A stretch of 56,446 nt of DNA from Moorena sp. SIO3I8 (GCF_010692325.1 NZ_JAAHHW010000036.1:3375-59820), one strand, 5' to 3'; positions 26,574 through 36,714 are shown, counted from the first letter of the stretch. Numbers and translations: made by a program. Notes: generated from the sequence alone by a model not told the origin.

Positions 26574-26615
26574 CTCTGGTCAACGGTCAACGGTCAACGG
26601 TCAACGGTCAACCTT
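26574..26615. repeat. GGTCAAC heptamer repeat
   Basis: Five to six GGTCAAC units lie just past the stop codon of the HPF gene. Confidence 0.9.
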
Positions 26616-26633
26616 TAACCTTCCACAGAGTTT

Positions 26634-27275
26634 TTATATGAATCCTGCGGCAGCACTAAGGCTTTGAGGCACCTTACCGTTAGTGTGGTGAGTTTTTCCA
26701 TTGCCATTACGGGGCTGGATTACTCCATATCCCCCATGATTGCGTTCATAGATTACATTAATCTCCCCGCTTTTAATGTTCCGGAACATATAAAAATCGT
26801 GGTCTACTAGCTCTAGTTGTTCCAAAGCTTCCTCTACAGTCATTGGGGGCATGGCAAAATACTTCATACGCACCACTTCTTCGGGTAGCTCAGGAGTGCG
26901 ATCGCTAATCAGATCAACTGGCACCGATTCTTCTTCTAGTATTACCTCTGTCTTGGCCTGATTACGGGTTTTCTGGGATTGCTGCTTCTCCTTATATTTG
27001 CGCAGTTGACGATGAATCTTATCAGCCACCAGATCAATGCTGGCATACAAGTTTTCAGTCCCCTCTTGGGCACGAATCACTGTCTTATTGGCATAAATGG
27101 TTACTTCAGCTGTCTGTTTCGGGTTTATCCGAGGATTACGAGCCACCGATAGATTTATATCCACCTGATTGGTAATGTTTTGAAAATGATTGACCGCCTT
27201 TTCTATTTTTTGATGTACATAGTCACGAATTGCATCGGTGATATCGATGTTTTTACCTTGGATAACAAGCTTCAT
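26634..27275 (-). CDS. hpf: Ribosome hibernation promoting factor, long form
   Basis: The 213-residue protein has the N-terminal S30AE/HPF fold (about 1-100; [20 protein letters not shown] and [19 protein letters not shown]). A charged linker follows, and then the C-terminal dimerisation domain found in long HPF (about 140-195; [33 protein letters not shown]). Long HPF joins 70S ribosomes into inactive 100S dimers. The cyanobacterial member is known as LrtA, whose transcript is stabilised in the dark. The final 20 residues are an extra H/N/G-rich tail. Confidence 0.95.
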   Translation of the reverse strand: MKLVIQGKNIDITDAIRDYVHQKIEKAVNHFQNITNQVDINLSVARNPRINPKQTAEVTIYANKTVIRAQEGTENLYASIDLVADKIHRQLRKYKEKQQSQKTRNQAKTEVILEEESVPVDLISDRTPELPEEVVRMKYFAMPPMTVEEALEQLELVDHDFYMFRNIKSGEINVIYERNHGGYGVIQPRNGNGKTHHTNGKVPQSLSAAAGFI

Positions 27276-27457
27276 ACTGACTACTCCATCTCGTAACGTT
27301 TGCGCTTGACAATAGCAGTGGAGGTTGGGGAGATCTGCTATTGGTTCATACTCTTACCCTATCACTTTGTATTCTAGAGAACATCAACTCTTGATTTCTC
27401 TTTAAATTCCTTTGCATTCGTTGACATTGATAAAATAGGGCATAGAGTATGAGATAA

Positions 27458-28120
27458 TTGAGGATTGTGCGTAAATGTTTAATTAGTCATCAAGGCTTAG
27501 TCCCTTACACAGTGGCTTGGGAGCAACAGCGATCGCTAGTTAGTCAACGGCTCCAAGATTCCAGTTTGGATGATATTCTCCTGTTGCTGGAGCATCCACC
27601 GGTTTACACCCTAGGAAAAGGGTCGAGTATTGACTTTCTCAAATTCGATCCCAATCAGGTTAACTCGGAGGTGCATCGGATAGAGCGTGGTGGTGAAGTG
27701 ACCTACCACTGTCCTGGACAGCTGGTAGGCTACCCGATTCTCAATCTCCGGTATTATCGCCAAGATTTACACTGGTACCTCAGACAGCTGGAGGAAGTTT
27801 TGATTCAGGTATTGGCTGTCTATGGACTCAAGGGTGAGCGGGTGACTGGGATGACTGGTGTCTGGCTAGAAGGATGTAAAGTTGCTGCCATTGGCATTAA
27901 GGTGAAGCGCTGGATTACCATGCATGGCTTTGCTTTGAATGTCTGTCCTGACCTTGCAGGTTTTAATCATATCGTTCCCTGCGGCATTGCGGATAAACCC
28001 GTGGGTAGTCTAGCTCAGTTTATTCCGGATCTTAATGTGGAACAGGTACGCTTAGATCTGTGTGGTAAATTTGCTGAGGTTCTTGGCGTGCAACTGATTA
28101 ACCAAGGGGAAAGGGGATGA
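27458..28120 (+). CDS. lipB: Octanoyltransferase (lipoate biosynthesis)
   Basis: The 220-residue LipB transfers octanoate from acyl carrier protein to lipoyl domains. Family motifs are present: [14 protein letters not shown] (about 44-57), the [19 protein letters not shown] signature (about 77-95), and [24 protein letters not shown] with the catalytic Lys and the Cys-bearing [12 protein letters not shown]. The chosen start is TTG 27458; a GTG three codons downstream is an alternative, and neither has a strong Shine-Dalgarno. It is transcribed divergently from hpf, sharing a 180-base promoter region. Confidence 0.95.
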   Translation: MRIVRKCLISHQGLVPYTVAWEQQRSLVSQRLQDSSLDDILLLLEHPPVYTLGKGSSIDFLKFDPNQVNSEVHRIERGGEVTYHCPGQLVGYPILNLRYYRQDLHWYLRQLEEVLIQVLAVYGLKGERVTGMTGVWLEGCKVAAIGIKVKRWITMHGFALNVCPDLAGFNHIVPCGIADKPVGSLAQFIPDLNVEQVRLDLCGKFAEVLGVQLINQGERG

Positions 28121-28166
28121 ACGCTGATACCAAATCAATAAAGTACTCCTAGATACGAAAAAAATC

Positions 28167-28188
28167 ACCAGCTGTGGATACAGCTGGT
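28167..28188. terminator. Hairpin after lipB
   Basis: A perfect 9-bp stem ACCAGCTGT-GGAT-ACAGCTGGT lies 47 bases after the lipB stop. There is no T run behind it, so its role as terminator is uncertain. It lies between two converging genes and could serve both. Confidence 0.5.
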
Positions 28189-28321
28189 ATGGTCTAGACC
28201 ATTAATTAGAGATACGTCGTCATTTTCCACGAGGAATATCCAGGCTGTGCGTTCCCAAACCGACAGCCTAAAAATTTCTTCTTTAAATTTATCGTAACAG
28301 AGAATACGTTCTTTTTTGTAA

Positions 28322-30235
28322 TTAAAGTTTACATTTTTTGGTTGAGGCAGATTTCATCACGTAATCACGACCTTGATCAGGACGCCCCCAGAGGATTTGC
28401 TCGTGCTTATAAATCGCCATGCCTGGTTTAGCTCCTTTGGGCTTGTAGACATATTTGGGTTTCGTGTAAACAACTGGTACCTGTTCACTCTGACACCCCC
28501 GGCTGTTGTAAGCGGCTAGATCAGCAGCAAATTGCAAATCTGCTGGATCAGCTACTGTTCCTGGCTCTAATCTCAGTAGTACATGACTCCCAGCAATCTC
28601 TTGGGTATGAAACCAGAGGTCATAATCCCCAGCGGTACGAAATGTCAGCTGGTCATTTTGCCGATTGTTGCGACCAATCAATAATTCAAAGCCACTGGGA
28701 GTTTGATATCGATAGGGCTGTGAAACATCCGATAGATTACGACTCCTTTGAGCAGAAGCTTCTAAATATCCTTGCCCAATTAGCTCTTCGCGGATTTCCT
28801 GTAGGGTTTGTAAGTCGTCTAGAGTGTTATAGGTGTTTAGCTGAGTCAATGATGCCTCGACTTGCTCTAAATACTGTATTTCCTCTTGTACTTCTTTTAG
28901 TAATGGCTCAACCGCATCGCGAGTTCGTTTCAGTTTTTGGTGTCGCTTGTAGAAAGCTTGGGCATTTTGGACAGCATTTTTCTCAGGATTTAAGGGAATC
29001 TTGACTGGCTGGTTGGTTTCAAAGTCAGGTAGGGTGATCGATTTCATCCCTGGTTGCCAATCCTGGAGATATGCCATTAATAAGTCAGCTTTTTCTCGGG
29101 ATTGATCAGCTTGGTCAGATTGCTGTAAACGTTCCTTAAAGCTAGAGGCTTTTTGCCGTAGTTTTCGTAGGTTATTATTTAGCTTCTGAGTCAGTTGGTT
29201 ATGCAACCGGGCAAACTCGTGTTGATTGAGCTGGTTGGTGTAGTAGGAATTGAGTAAGGTTTGGATATTTTCAGCTGGTTTAACTATCCCCCAATCCATT
29301 ACTGTATATCCTTGGTTTGTCCAGCCTGGCTGAAAAAGGTTAGCAGGTTTAAGGTTGGCAGGTTGAAGGTTAGCAGGTTGAAGGTTAGCAGGTTGAAGGT
29401 TAACAGGTTGAAGGTTAGATGGTTGAAGGTTAGATGGTTGAAGGTTAGATGGTTGAAGGTTAGATGGTTGTCGGTTGTCTGTAGAGAACTTGCTGGCGTT
29501 TAATAAAGTTTGTAACCATTGTTGCCAGCGTTGAAATAGGTTTTGCCAGTCGGATTCTTCTAGGGTTTCGGTGGATTGCTTTGGGTCTAAACCAGCTGCT
29601 TGTACCATTGAGCGAGCGAGGGTGGGACTCAATCCTCGATAACTTTTGAGTAACTGATGTGCTACTGCTCCTGGTATCAAACTGACTCGTTCTTGCCAGC
29701 TCTGGTAGGGTTCAGTCAAACTGGGGGTGGTGCCAGTGAGGGCTGGTGGGAGTTCGTAGGGTTGACCGGTTTGAATAGTACGGACGGTGGATTGCTGGTT
29801 ACTGACTTGATGAGCAGTGGTGACAATTAGATTGTCAGCATCAGTGAGGATTAGGTTACTGTATTTGCCGATAATTTCTACATACAAATGCCAAGTCGGA
29901 GCTTCTCCAGGGCGTTTGGCAAATTGCAGGTCTAAGACTCTCTCCCAAGGGGCAATGGTTTCGATGGCAATTAGGGCGAAGCCACCTAACTGGTGCCTCA
30001 GTTGGTCACTAAAGGTGAAGGTGTCGGGAACCCTTGGTGGTGGATCTCCTATGCAAATTCGGGCGGCTTGGGGATGCCAACAAATGGTGAGCCAACCTCG
30101 ACCATTTAGGGTGCGTAGGGCGATGGCAATGGTGTAGCGATCGCGTTGATAGACTTGTTCGGTACGTCCTGGTACCCAGGTAGCACGGAGCTCAGAACAA
30201 GCAGCGGTCAGGGTGGTATAGTCAACAGGTTGCAT
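28322..30235 (-). CDS. NFACT family protein (RqcH/FbpA-like) with internal repeat insertion
   Basis: The 637-residue protein has the N-terminal NFACT-N domain (about 1-200; MQPVDYTTLTAACSELRATW), helix-hairpin-helix and coiled-coil parts (about 330-470), and the C-terminal NFACT-R domain (about 505-600; GFELLIGRNNRQNDQLTFR, DLWFHTQEIAGSHVLLR). Bacterial RqcH adds alanine tails to stalled nascent chains on 50S subunits; Gram-positive homologs were also called fibronectin-binding proteins. An insertion at about 249-300 is made of LQPSN/LQPAN pentapeptides from a 15-bp repeat, placed between the N-terminal domain and the coiled coil. Confidence 0.93.
   Translation of the reverse strand: MQPVDYTTLTAACSELRATWVPGRTEQVYQRDRYTIAIALRTLNGRGWLTICWHPQAARICIGDPPPRVPDTFTFSDQLRHQLGGFALIAIETIAPWERVLDLQFAKRPGEAPTWHLYVEIIGKYSNLILTDADNLIVTTAHQVSNQQSTVRTIQTGQPYELPPALTGTTPSLTEPYQSWQERVSLIPGAVAHQLLKSYRGLSPTLARSMVQAAGLDPKQSTETLEESDWQNLFQRWQQWLQTLLNASKFSTDNRQPSNLQPSNLQPSNLQPSNLQPVNLQPANLQPANLQPANLKPANLFQPGWTNQGYTVMDWGIVKPAENIQTLLNSYYTNQLNQHEFARLHNQLTQKLNNNLRKLRQKASSFKERLQQSDQADQSREKADLLMAYLQDWQPGMKSITLPDFETNQPVKIPLNPEKNAVQNAQAFYKRHQKLKRTRDAVEPLLKEVQEEIQYLEQVEASLTQLNTYNTLDDLQTLQEIREELIGQGYLEASAQRSRNLSDVSQPYRYQTPSGFELLIGRNNRQNDQLTFRTAGDYDLWFHTQEIAGSHVLLRLEPGTVADPADLQFAADLAAYNSRGCQSEQVPVVYTKPKYVYKPKGAKPGMAIYKHEQILWGRPDQGRDYVMKSASTKKCKL
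29336..29475. repeat. 15-bp tandem repeat inside the NFACT gene
   Basis: About nine units of AGGTTAGCAGGTTGA or AGGTTAGATGGTTGA read on the coding strand as N-L-Q-P-A or N-L-Q-P-S. The unit is related to the one in thiL, and the frame is kept throughout. Confidence 0.93.
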
Positions 30236-30387
30236 GGGCCAGGTGCCAGATCTGAGCTTGGTAGGATTCGGGTTTGAGAATGCGATTGACCTTTGGTCAC
30301 GCTACGCGAACGCAGTCTAGCCCAGTTCCAATTTTCAGTATTTACAATACTATTGTATTAAGTCAGGCTTAGGGCTACGATGTTAGT

Positions 30388-30498
30388 CGAGAAACTACCT
30401 CTTCTCAAGTCAGAGCTCACCTAGCCAGTGTCCTAGATCAAGTACAGGATGACCAACCAATTATTTTATTGTCATCAAAAATTTGCTCAAGCCTGGGA
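30388..30498 (+). pseudogene. Possible remnant of a Phd/YefM-type antitoxin
   Basis: Reading from 30388 gives RETTSSQVRAHLASVLDQVQ followed by DDQPIILLSSK, which resembles the N-terminal DNA-binding part of YefM/Phd antitoxins. There is no start codon in frame, and a stop comes after about 35 codons. No intact toxin follows in the next 300 bases. The similarity is by eye only. The surrounding 550-bp gap (30240-30800) otherwise shows no gene. Confidence 0.4.
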
Positions 30499-30807
30499 GT
30501 AGACTGAGGCCACAGTCAGGTTGATGGTCAGCGATTTCAAGTCGATTTGGGTCCATAGTCGCAAGGGCAATACTGCAGCAGAAAGGGCCGGGTTAGCTGA
30601 CGTAACCTGGAGTTGGCATGACTTGATCAGCTATCGCACACTGTGCTGATCGACCACCAAATTTTCCAAATAATAATTTTTGTAAATTTGTTTATCATAA
30701 ATTAGGACAAGATCGCACCTATTGGTTATTTTTAGTATGGATTGCTTAATCAAGCAATTAAAGACGATTTTAAAAGTTAAGCTTTTTTAGTATTTAGGAG
30801 AAAGTGG

Positions 30808-31602
30808 ATGGGAAATTTAGCTCGTTCGGCAACCCTCGGTTTGGATGCCTTTGAAGGAAACCCTTTAGAAATGCGTCCTAATCAGACTGAAGAGGATTTA
30901 CAAATCATCATTAGGGCTGTTTACAAGCAAGTCTTGGGAAATGAGCATTTAATGGAAGAACAACGTCTGGAAAGTGCTGAAGCACTTCTCCGGGATGATG
31001 ACATTACTGTTCGTCAGTTTGTGAGGATAATCGCTCAATCCAATTTATATAAGTCACTTTTCTTCCATTCCTCTTCTCCATACCGCTTTATTGAACTGAA
31101 TTTCAAACATTTGTTAGGTCGTGCGCCTCAATCTCAACAAGAAATTCAAGACCACGTTCAAATCTATTACGAACAAGGATATGATGCTGAGATTGACTCC
31201 TACATCGATAGCGAAGAATATATTTTGAACTTTGGAGAATATATTGTTCCTTATCCTCGTAATATTCGTTCCCAAGTTGGTCTCAACAACGAAAGCTTCA
31301 ATCGCATGTTTTCATTGTTAAGAGGTTCTCCTACTAGCGACAGAAATAACAGTGCTCAATTAATTACCTCTGTTGCCTCCAATATGGCTACTCCAATCGA
31401 GCCCCTTGCTATCGGCAATGGTGCGAACTATGACAATACTGGTAAACGTTTTAAGATTACCTATTCTAGTTCCAACGACTTCGCTCGTGCGCAAAAAGTC
31501 AGCAAACAACAGATAACAGTAAGCTTTGATTGTATGTCAAAAGCATTTCAGAATATTCATGAAGTAGGAGGTAAGATTCTTAGCATTACTGAGGCACTTT
31601 AA
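30808..31602 (+). CDS. Phycobilisome rod linker polypeptide
   Basis: The 264-residue protein has an N-terminal PBS-linker (pfam00427-type) domain at about 20-150, with the signature VYKQVLGNEHL, RQFVRIIAQSNLYKSLFF, YRFIELNFKHLLGRAPQS and DSYIDSEEYILNFGE. A C-terminal CpcD-like domain spans about 210-264 (GKRFKITYSSSNDFARAQ). Such linkers sit inside rod hexamers and order them. The nearby phycoerythrin genes suggest a CpeC/CpeD/CpeE-type linker, but the exact class cannot be fixed by eye. AGGAG lies 8 bases before the ATG. A strong terminator follows, so it is probably monocistronic. Confidence 0.92.
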   Translation: MGNLARSATLGLDAFEGNPLEMRPNQTEEDLQIIIRAVYKQVLGNEHLMEEQRLESAEALLRDDDITVRQFVRIIAQSNLYKSLFFHSSSPYRFIELNFKHLLGRAPQSQQEIQDHVQIYYEQGYDAEIDSYIDSEEYILNFGEYIVPYPRNIRSQVGLNNESFNRMFSLLRGSPTSDRNNSAQLITSVASNMATPIEPLAIGNGANYDNTGKRFKITYSSSNDFARAQKVSKQQITVSFDCMSKAFQNIHEVGGKILSITEAL

Positions 31603-31658
31603 AAAGCTCCTCTGTGACCACCAGCAATTGTCCTAGGTAACCTTAAAACTAATGATTA

Positions 31659-31708
31659 AACCTAATCTATCTAATCTAGATAGATTAGATAGATTAGGTT
31701 TTTTTTAA
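31659..31708 (+). terminator. Rho-independent terminator of the linker gene
   Basis: A perfect 20-bp inverted repeat (31659-31678 with 31681-31700) separated by GA is followed by eight T residues. The arms are themselves repeats of the TAATCTATC type. Confidence 0.92.
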
Positions 31709-31871
31709 ATTTTTTTTAAGAGTGGGACAGGATTGCATAATTTAACACTGGCTGGTATTGAACACTGGTATTGAACACTGGTCGCTGACCTAACTCAGCA
31801 TAAATGTTTCAGGATTAAAAAATTCGGGCTCAACACATAAACTTAACAACTTACAAAAGATCTTGTTTTTT

Positions 31872-32204
31872 ATGTCGAAACAACAACTCATGGACTTTAT
31901 TGTTGCTGTCAAAAAAGATGAATCATTGAAAGCACAATTAAAAGATGCCCAGCCCGAAGAAATTATCCGTATTGCCCAACAAGCAGGATTTAATTTCTCC
32001 GAAGAGATTAAGGGGAGATTTAGGAATCGCTGGGCAGGAGTCTACAGCTGTCCTCAAAGGGAGGATATTAACGAGATCTGTCCAGCACTTTGTCCGCCAG
32101 GTTTTAAGTCATTAGCTGAGTACTCTCAGTCAACCTGCACCCCTTACGACAAACAAGAAAAATATGATTTTCGTTCTGGCTTTAAATATACTAATGTAAC
32201 ATAG
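31872..32204 (+). CDS. Nif11-type small protein, possible peptide precursor
   Basis: About 110 residues from ATG 31872. The first 45 residues (MSKQQLMDFIVAVKKDESL, then QPEEIIRIAQQAGFNFSEEI) match the Nif11 leader domain that precedes many cyanobacterial ribosomal peptides. The rest holds five cysteines in CPQ, CPALCPP and TCTP settings plus several aromatic residues. There is no clear double-glycine cleavage site and no modifying enzyme next to it. It sits between the rod linker gene and cpeY. It may be a stand-alone Nif11 protein acting in phycobilisome biology or an orphan peptide precursor; the sequence does not decide. Confidence 0.75.
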   Translation: MSKQQLMDFIVAVKKDESLKAQLKDAQPEEIIRIAQQAGFNFSEEIKGRFRNRWAGVYSCPQREDINEICPALCPPGFKSLAEYSQSTCTPYDKQEKYDFRSGFKYTNVT

Positions 32205-32256
32205 TTTACTAAATAACATAGTTTGGGGTTTGGGGATTTTCGGGACATCAAGTCCC

Positions 32257-33564
32257 TTAATCTCCCTGGTCTACCTCCCTACCCTGCTTACCCTGAGGGG
32301 GGTAACTTTTTCCCTTTAGTTGAATCAGCCAATCAGAGTCATTAGCACAAAGAGCGCGACCACTTGAATCACCCAAATAATCTAATGCTAATAAACAAGC
32401 ATACTTTAATTTCCAAACTTTACTTTCAAGACCAGCTTTTAAATGGGGAATTGCTTGCTTGTTACCTAAGTTACCTAAAGAGATAGCAGCTGCAATTCTC
32501 GATTTGACAAATTTGTCTCCCAAATTAAGTAAGGTATCCACAAAGAGATCGTAAGCAGGTTCGTATTTCAACCAACCAAATAGTTTAATAATATGGTAGT
32601 GAGCTCCGTAATCTTCCTGAGCGTTTTCGTCAAAAGATTTTTTTAATATTTCTCCAGCATTAGGGTAAAAATCGAGCATCGCCTTACTTGCCAAATAACA
32701 ATAGGCAAAATCTGTATTGTAGAGGTCTTGAATTACTCTTTCCAAACTCGGTTTTTGGGGATATTCATAAGCCATTTTAAGGTCTTGAGGATGATCCCAA
32801 ATTGCTAAATCAAAACTCGATTCCATTACCGAATCATCAACGGTTCCTTTTTCTTGTGCCTGATCTGCTAAAAATCGCATTCCCCGAAGACGTAGAGATT
32901 GGGAAACAGGAGCAGCAGCTATATCAGGAATAGCCCCATCGTATTCTAAATCCATCAGGTCTTGAATCGCTCCTCGCCGGGCGTGAATGTTTTTATCATT
33001 CAAGAATTTGATAATTCGATGGACTTGATTGTCATCTCCTGATAACTTACAGGTAGCAGCTATGGCTGCACAAGCTATGGCAGAATCTTCTGATTCCGTA
33101 AATCGAGCAATTCTTGCCAATGCTGGTTTATAATTGAGTTTAGTTAGAGTTTGAATGATTACTCGATAAATTTGTCCTTCTTTCTCTAATAATTGAGCAA
33201 TTTTTTCCAGAATGTCCTGATTAGATGTCCCAATCTCGCCGATTGCCCAAACAGTATTTTCTACCATATAGCGATCATTATCGGCCAAGAAAGGTTCCAT
33301 GACTTCGATGGCATGATTAACCTTTAAGCGTCCTAATGATTCGATGGCTTTACGCTGTGCTTGACGATTTTCCCGTGCAGGATTAGGGTCTTGCAAAACT
33401 TTGATTAGTGCTTTGATTGAGCGTTCCGTAGGAAAGTTTACTAAATGAGCTGCTGCTAGATAACGGTGATATTTTTCTTTGAGTTTTTCTACTGGTGTTT
33501 CCAAAAGTTCAATCGCTTTTTCTTCTGATAAACCAGGAAATAAGTTTAGAAAAGGACTAGTCAT
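32257..33564 (-). CDS. cpeY: HEAT-repeat phycoerythrobilin lyase, CpeY-like
   Basis: The 435-residue protein is built almost entirely of HEAT-like helical repeats (AIEVMEPFLADNDRYMVENTVWAIGEIG, RIAAAISLGNLGNKQAIPHLK). Length and opening fit CpeY of the E/F-type bilin lyases, which attach phycoerythrobilin to alpha-phycoerythrin, Cys82 in studied strains, with help from CpeZ. Its place three genes after cpeA supports this. No cpeZ-like gene is seen in the window. The start is 2 bases after the stop of the ankyrin gene upstream, so they are co-translated. The last ten residues are a charged tail. Confidence 0.82.
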   Translation of the reverse strand: MTSPFLNLFPGLSEEKAIELLETPVEKLKEKYHRYLAAAHLVNFPTERSIKALIKVLQDPNPARENRQAQRKAIESLGRLKVNHAIEVMEPFLADNDRYMVENTVWAIGEIGTSNQDILEKIAQLLEKEGQIYRVIIQTLTKLNYKPALARIARFTESEDSAIACAAIAATCKLSGDDNQVHRIIKFLNDKNIHARRGAIQDLMDLEYDGAIPDIAAAPVSQSLRLRGMRFLADQAQEKGTVDDSVMESSFDLAIWDHPQDLKMAYEYPQKPSLERVIQDLYNTDFAYCYLASKAMLDFYPNAGEILKKSFDENAQEDYGAHYHIIKLFGWLKYEPAYDLFVDTLLNLGDKFVKSRIAAAISLGNLGNKQAIPHLKAGLESKVWKLKYACLLALDYLGDSSGRALCANDSDWLIQLKGKSYPPQGKQGREVDQGD

Positions 33565-33566
33565 CT

Positions 33567-34052
33567 TTAAATTGAGGATTTGAGCAGTTTGACAATATCG
33601 CTATAACCTTGCTTTTGAGCCATCATCAATGCTGTGTAACCATATTCGTCTTGGGAATTAATATCTGCCCCAACTTTAAGCAAGGTTTTTACCGCATCTA
33701 TATGACCATGAGCTGCTGCCATCATCAGTGCAGTCCAACCATGTTGATCTTGAGGGTTAATATCTGCTCCATAGTTGAGCAAGATTTTTACGGTTTCTGT
33801 ATGTCCCGATGATGCTGCTGCCTGTAATGCGGTTCCGCCATATTTATCTATCGCATTTACCTCCGCACCCTTTTCAAGTAAAACTTGTAAGGTCTTAGTT
33901 TGCCCTTCCCGCGCTGCCCACATCAATACCGTTCTACCAAAGAGATTATCTTTTCCATCGATATTAGTAACGTTTTCAAGTAATAAACTTAAAGTCTTAG
34001 TATCACCGCTCTTAGCTGCCTCTATTAATTGAGCGTTTATCTCAGCAATCAT
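33567..34052 (-). CDS. Ankyrin-repeat protein in the phycoerythrin operon (161 aa)
   Basis: The 161-residue protein consists of about five ankyrin repeats of the G-x-T-A-L-M-x-A-A-x-x-G-H type (GWTALMMAAAHGHIDAVKTLLKVGADI, GYTALMMAQKQGYSDIVKLL). There is no signal peptide or catalytic domain. Ankyrin repeats bind proteins. It lies 9 bases after another ankyrin gene and 2 bases before cpeY, a tight arrangement that suggests a role with the lyase, such as holding phycoerythrin subunits during bilin attachment. That role is inference. Confidence 0.9.
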   Translation of the reverse strand: MIAEINAQLIEAAKSGDTKTLSLLLENVTNIDGKDNLFGRTVLMWAAREGQTKTLQVLLEKGAEVNAIDKYGGTALQAAASSGHTETVKILLNYGADINPQDQHGWTALMMAAAHGHIDAVKTLLKVGADINSQDEYGYTALMMAQKQGYSDIVKLLKSSI

Positions 34053-34061
34053 AATAGTAAT

Positions 34062-34361
34062 TTATTCTTTTGCTCCGCTATCCCTGAGAATTTGCTGGAT
34101 TTCTTTTAAGTTGAGTTTGATAGCATATTTTAATGGGGTATAATCCCAATCATTGATGGCATTAACATCAGCTCCTTTCTCGATCAAAAATTCCACAATC
34201 TCTCTATAGTTACGAGATACAGAACGCATTAGAGCAGTGGCATTTTCTTTATCCTTAACATTGACATCAGCCCCTTGGGCTACTAGGGATTTTACGACTT
34301 CTAGATCTCCATCTTTACTTGCCTGTAAAAGTCCTTCGTTAATATCATTTGTAGAATTCAT
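34062..34361 (-). CDS. Ankyrin-repeat protein in the phycoerythrin operon (99 aa)
   Basis: The 99-residue protein holds three ankyrin repeats (LLQASKDGDLEVVKSLVAQGADVN, then NATALMRSVSRNYREIVEFLIEKGADVN, then DYTPLKYAIKLNLKEIQQIL). It starts 142 bases after the cpeA stop and ends 9 bases before the second ankyrin gene. The two ankyrin genes are similar enough to be an old tandem duplication. Function unknown; expected to act as a protein-binding partner in phycoerythrin assembly. Confidence 0.88.
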   Translation of the reverse strand: MNSTNDINEGLLQASKDGDLEVVKSLVAQGADVNVKDKENATALMRSVSRNYREIVEFLIEKGADVNAINDWDYTPLKYAIKLNLKEIQQILRDSGAKE

Positions 34362-34503
34362 AATTATCTGTCAAAAACCAATCAAAAACCAACTGATAAA
34401 TTTAAATAACCCTGAGCAGTAAACTTAACCAATAAAGCTAAGCATCCTGCCCAGAGTTTTATAAAGAGAATTAACTCATCAAATTAAATTGATGGCAATG
34501 TCC

Positions 34504-34995
<492 letters not shown>

Positions 34996-35095
34996 TCAAT
35001 TATCTCCTATTTTTCAATTAATGTAATTGCAGCTCAAACAACAGCTTGATTAAAACTCCTTTAATCAGCATTAAAACTTGTCTAACCAGCTAAGG

Positions 35096-35698
<603 letters not shown>

Positions 35699-35781
35699 TT
35701 AGTCCTGTTTCTGAGAAACAATGTAATAAAAGTTTATATTTTAGCCTAATCCGCAAGAAGACCCACGCCTAGTTGTCCTCA

Positions 35782-35934
35782 GAGCGCGGCAAGAAAAGTC
35801 CTAGGGGCGAAGCCTTTGGGGAATCATTGCAGGCTGAAACCCTAGTAAGTCCATTTATAGCAACCGGCACGACGGTTAGGACGCCAGTTGCCAGACAGGC
35901 TCGATGGGATCCCGTAGACAATCAAACTGGTTGA
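35782..35934 (+). other. Possible TnpB-tail remnant with stem-loops
   Basis: A frame from 35782 to TGA 35932 reads ERGKKSPRGEAFGESLQAET then VARQARWDPVDNQTG. This resembles the disordered tails and structured 3' ends of cyanobacterial TnpB-type elements. There is no start codon and no catalytic part. Downstream, GTTGCTTGCCTTAGCAAC can fold. It lies in the 1-kb cpeB upstream region (35660-36714), which otherwise shows no gene. Assignment is tentative. Confidence 0.35.
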
Positions 35935-36080
35935 GTTGCTTGCCTTAGCAACTTTGGAGCCGAGACCAGCATCCCTCAATCTGGCTAAGGTCTGGTTAAT
36001 CGGTAGGTAAGTATTATAGCGCTACGCGCAAGGGCTTTAGGCATGCATGCAAGAGGCAAGAGGCAAGAGGCAAGAGGCAA

Positions 36081-36314
36081 GGGTGCATCTCATATTTGAA
36101 AAGGTGCGCTTGACCCATTAAGAATTAAAGCGCGCCTATCGGCAAAGCCGACGCGGGGCGCGAACGGGCGCGCACCTAAATGTTCTGTAGGGTGCGTTAG
36201 GGGCGCTCGCCCTAATTTTCAGCCTCAATGCCCGGGTTAGGTTGCTGCCCGATTGTAACGGGCAAGATGCCCGTTCCACCCACCAGGTCAAACAACATGC
36301 ATTGAGATGCACCC
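36081..36314. mobile_element. 234-bp mini-element with perfect 12-bp inverted ends
   Basis: GGGTGCATCTCA (36081-36092) and TGAGATGCACCC (36303-36314) bound a GC-rich insert with GCGCGCC patches and a GGGCAAGATGCCCGTTCC hairpin. Both sides are flanked by AGAGGCAAGAGGCAA repeats, as if the element split a heptamer array. There is no reading frame. Confidence 0.8.
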
Positions 36315-36645
36315 AGAGGCAAGAGGCAAGAGGGGAAAGACATCCTCAGTTTTTTTTTACAATAAAATAAAACATTTCCATTGTATATAGTCCAAGCATG
36401 ACATTGACTACTCGACTTTTTTAATTCTGTTTCAGCAATTAAGCAATCGCTATTATATTGTTTATATTACTTATTAAGTATTAATGGCAAATACAATTTT
36501 ATATTTACCTGTTAAATTCCTTAACAATGCACCATTATTATGTACTAATTAAGTGATATGTAAATTACAATTTGTTCCAAAAAAAATATCGAAAAAAATA
36601 TTTTTGTGCTATAATAAAAGTGACCTTAATTAATAAGGTAAAAAA

Positions 36646-36679
36646 CCAGCCCCCTCAGAGTGAACAACTACGGGGCTGG
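36646..36679 (+). promoter_or_regulatory. Hairpin in the leader of the 62-aa gene
   Basis: CCAGCCCC and GGGGCTGG form an 8-bp stem with an 18-base loop, 35 bases before the ATG at 36715. It could be a leader structure or attenuator. No T run follows. The 300 bases upstream are AT-rich and carry no gene. Confidence 0.45.
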
Positions 36680-36714
36680 CTATTACCCCTAGTAACATAG
36701 GAGATAATTTTATT

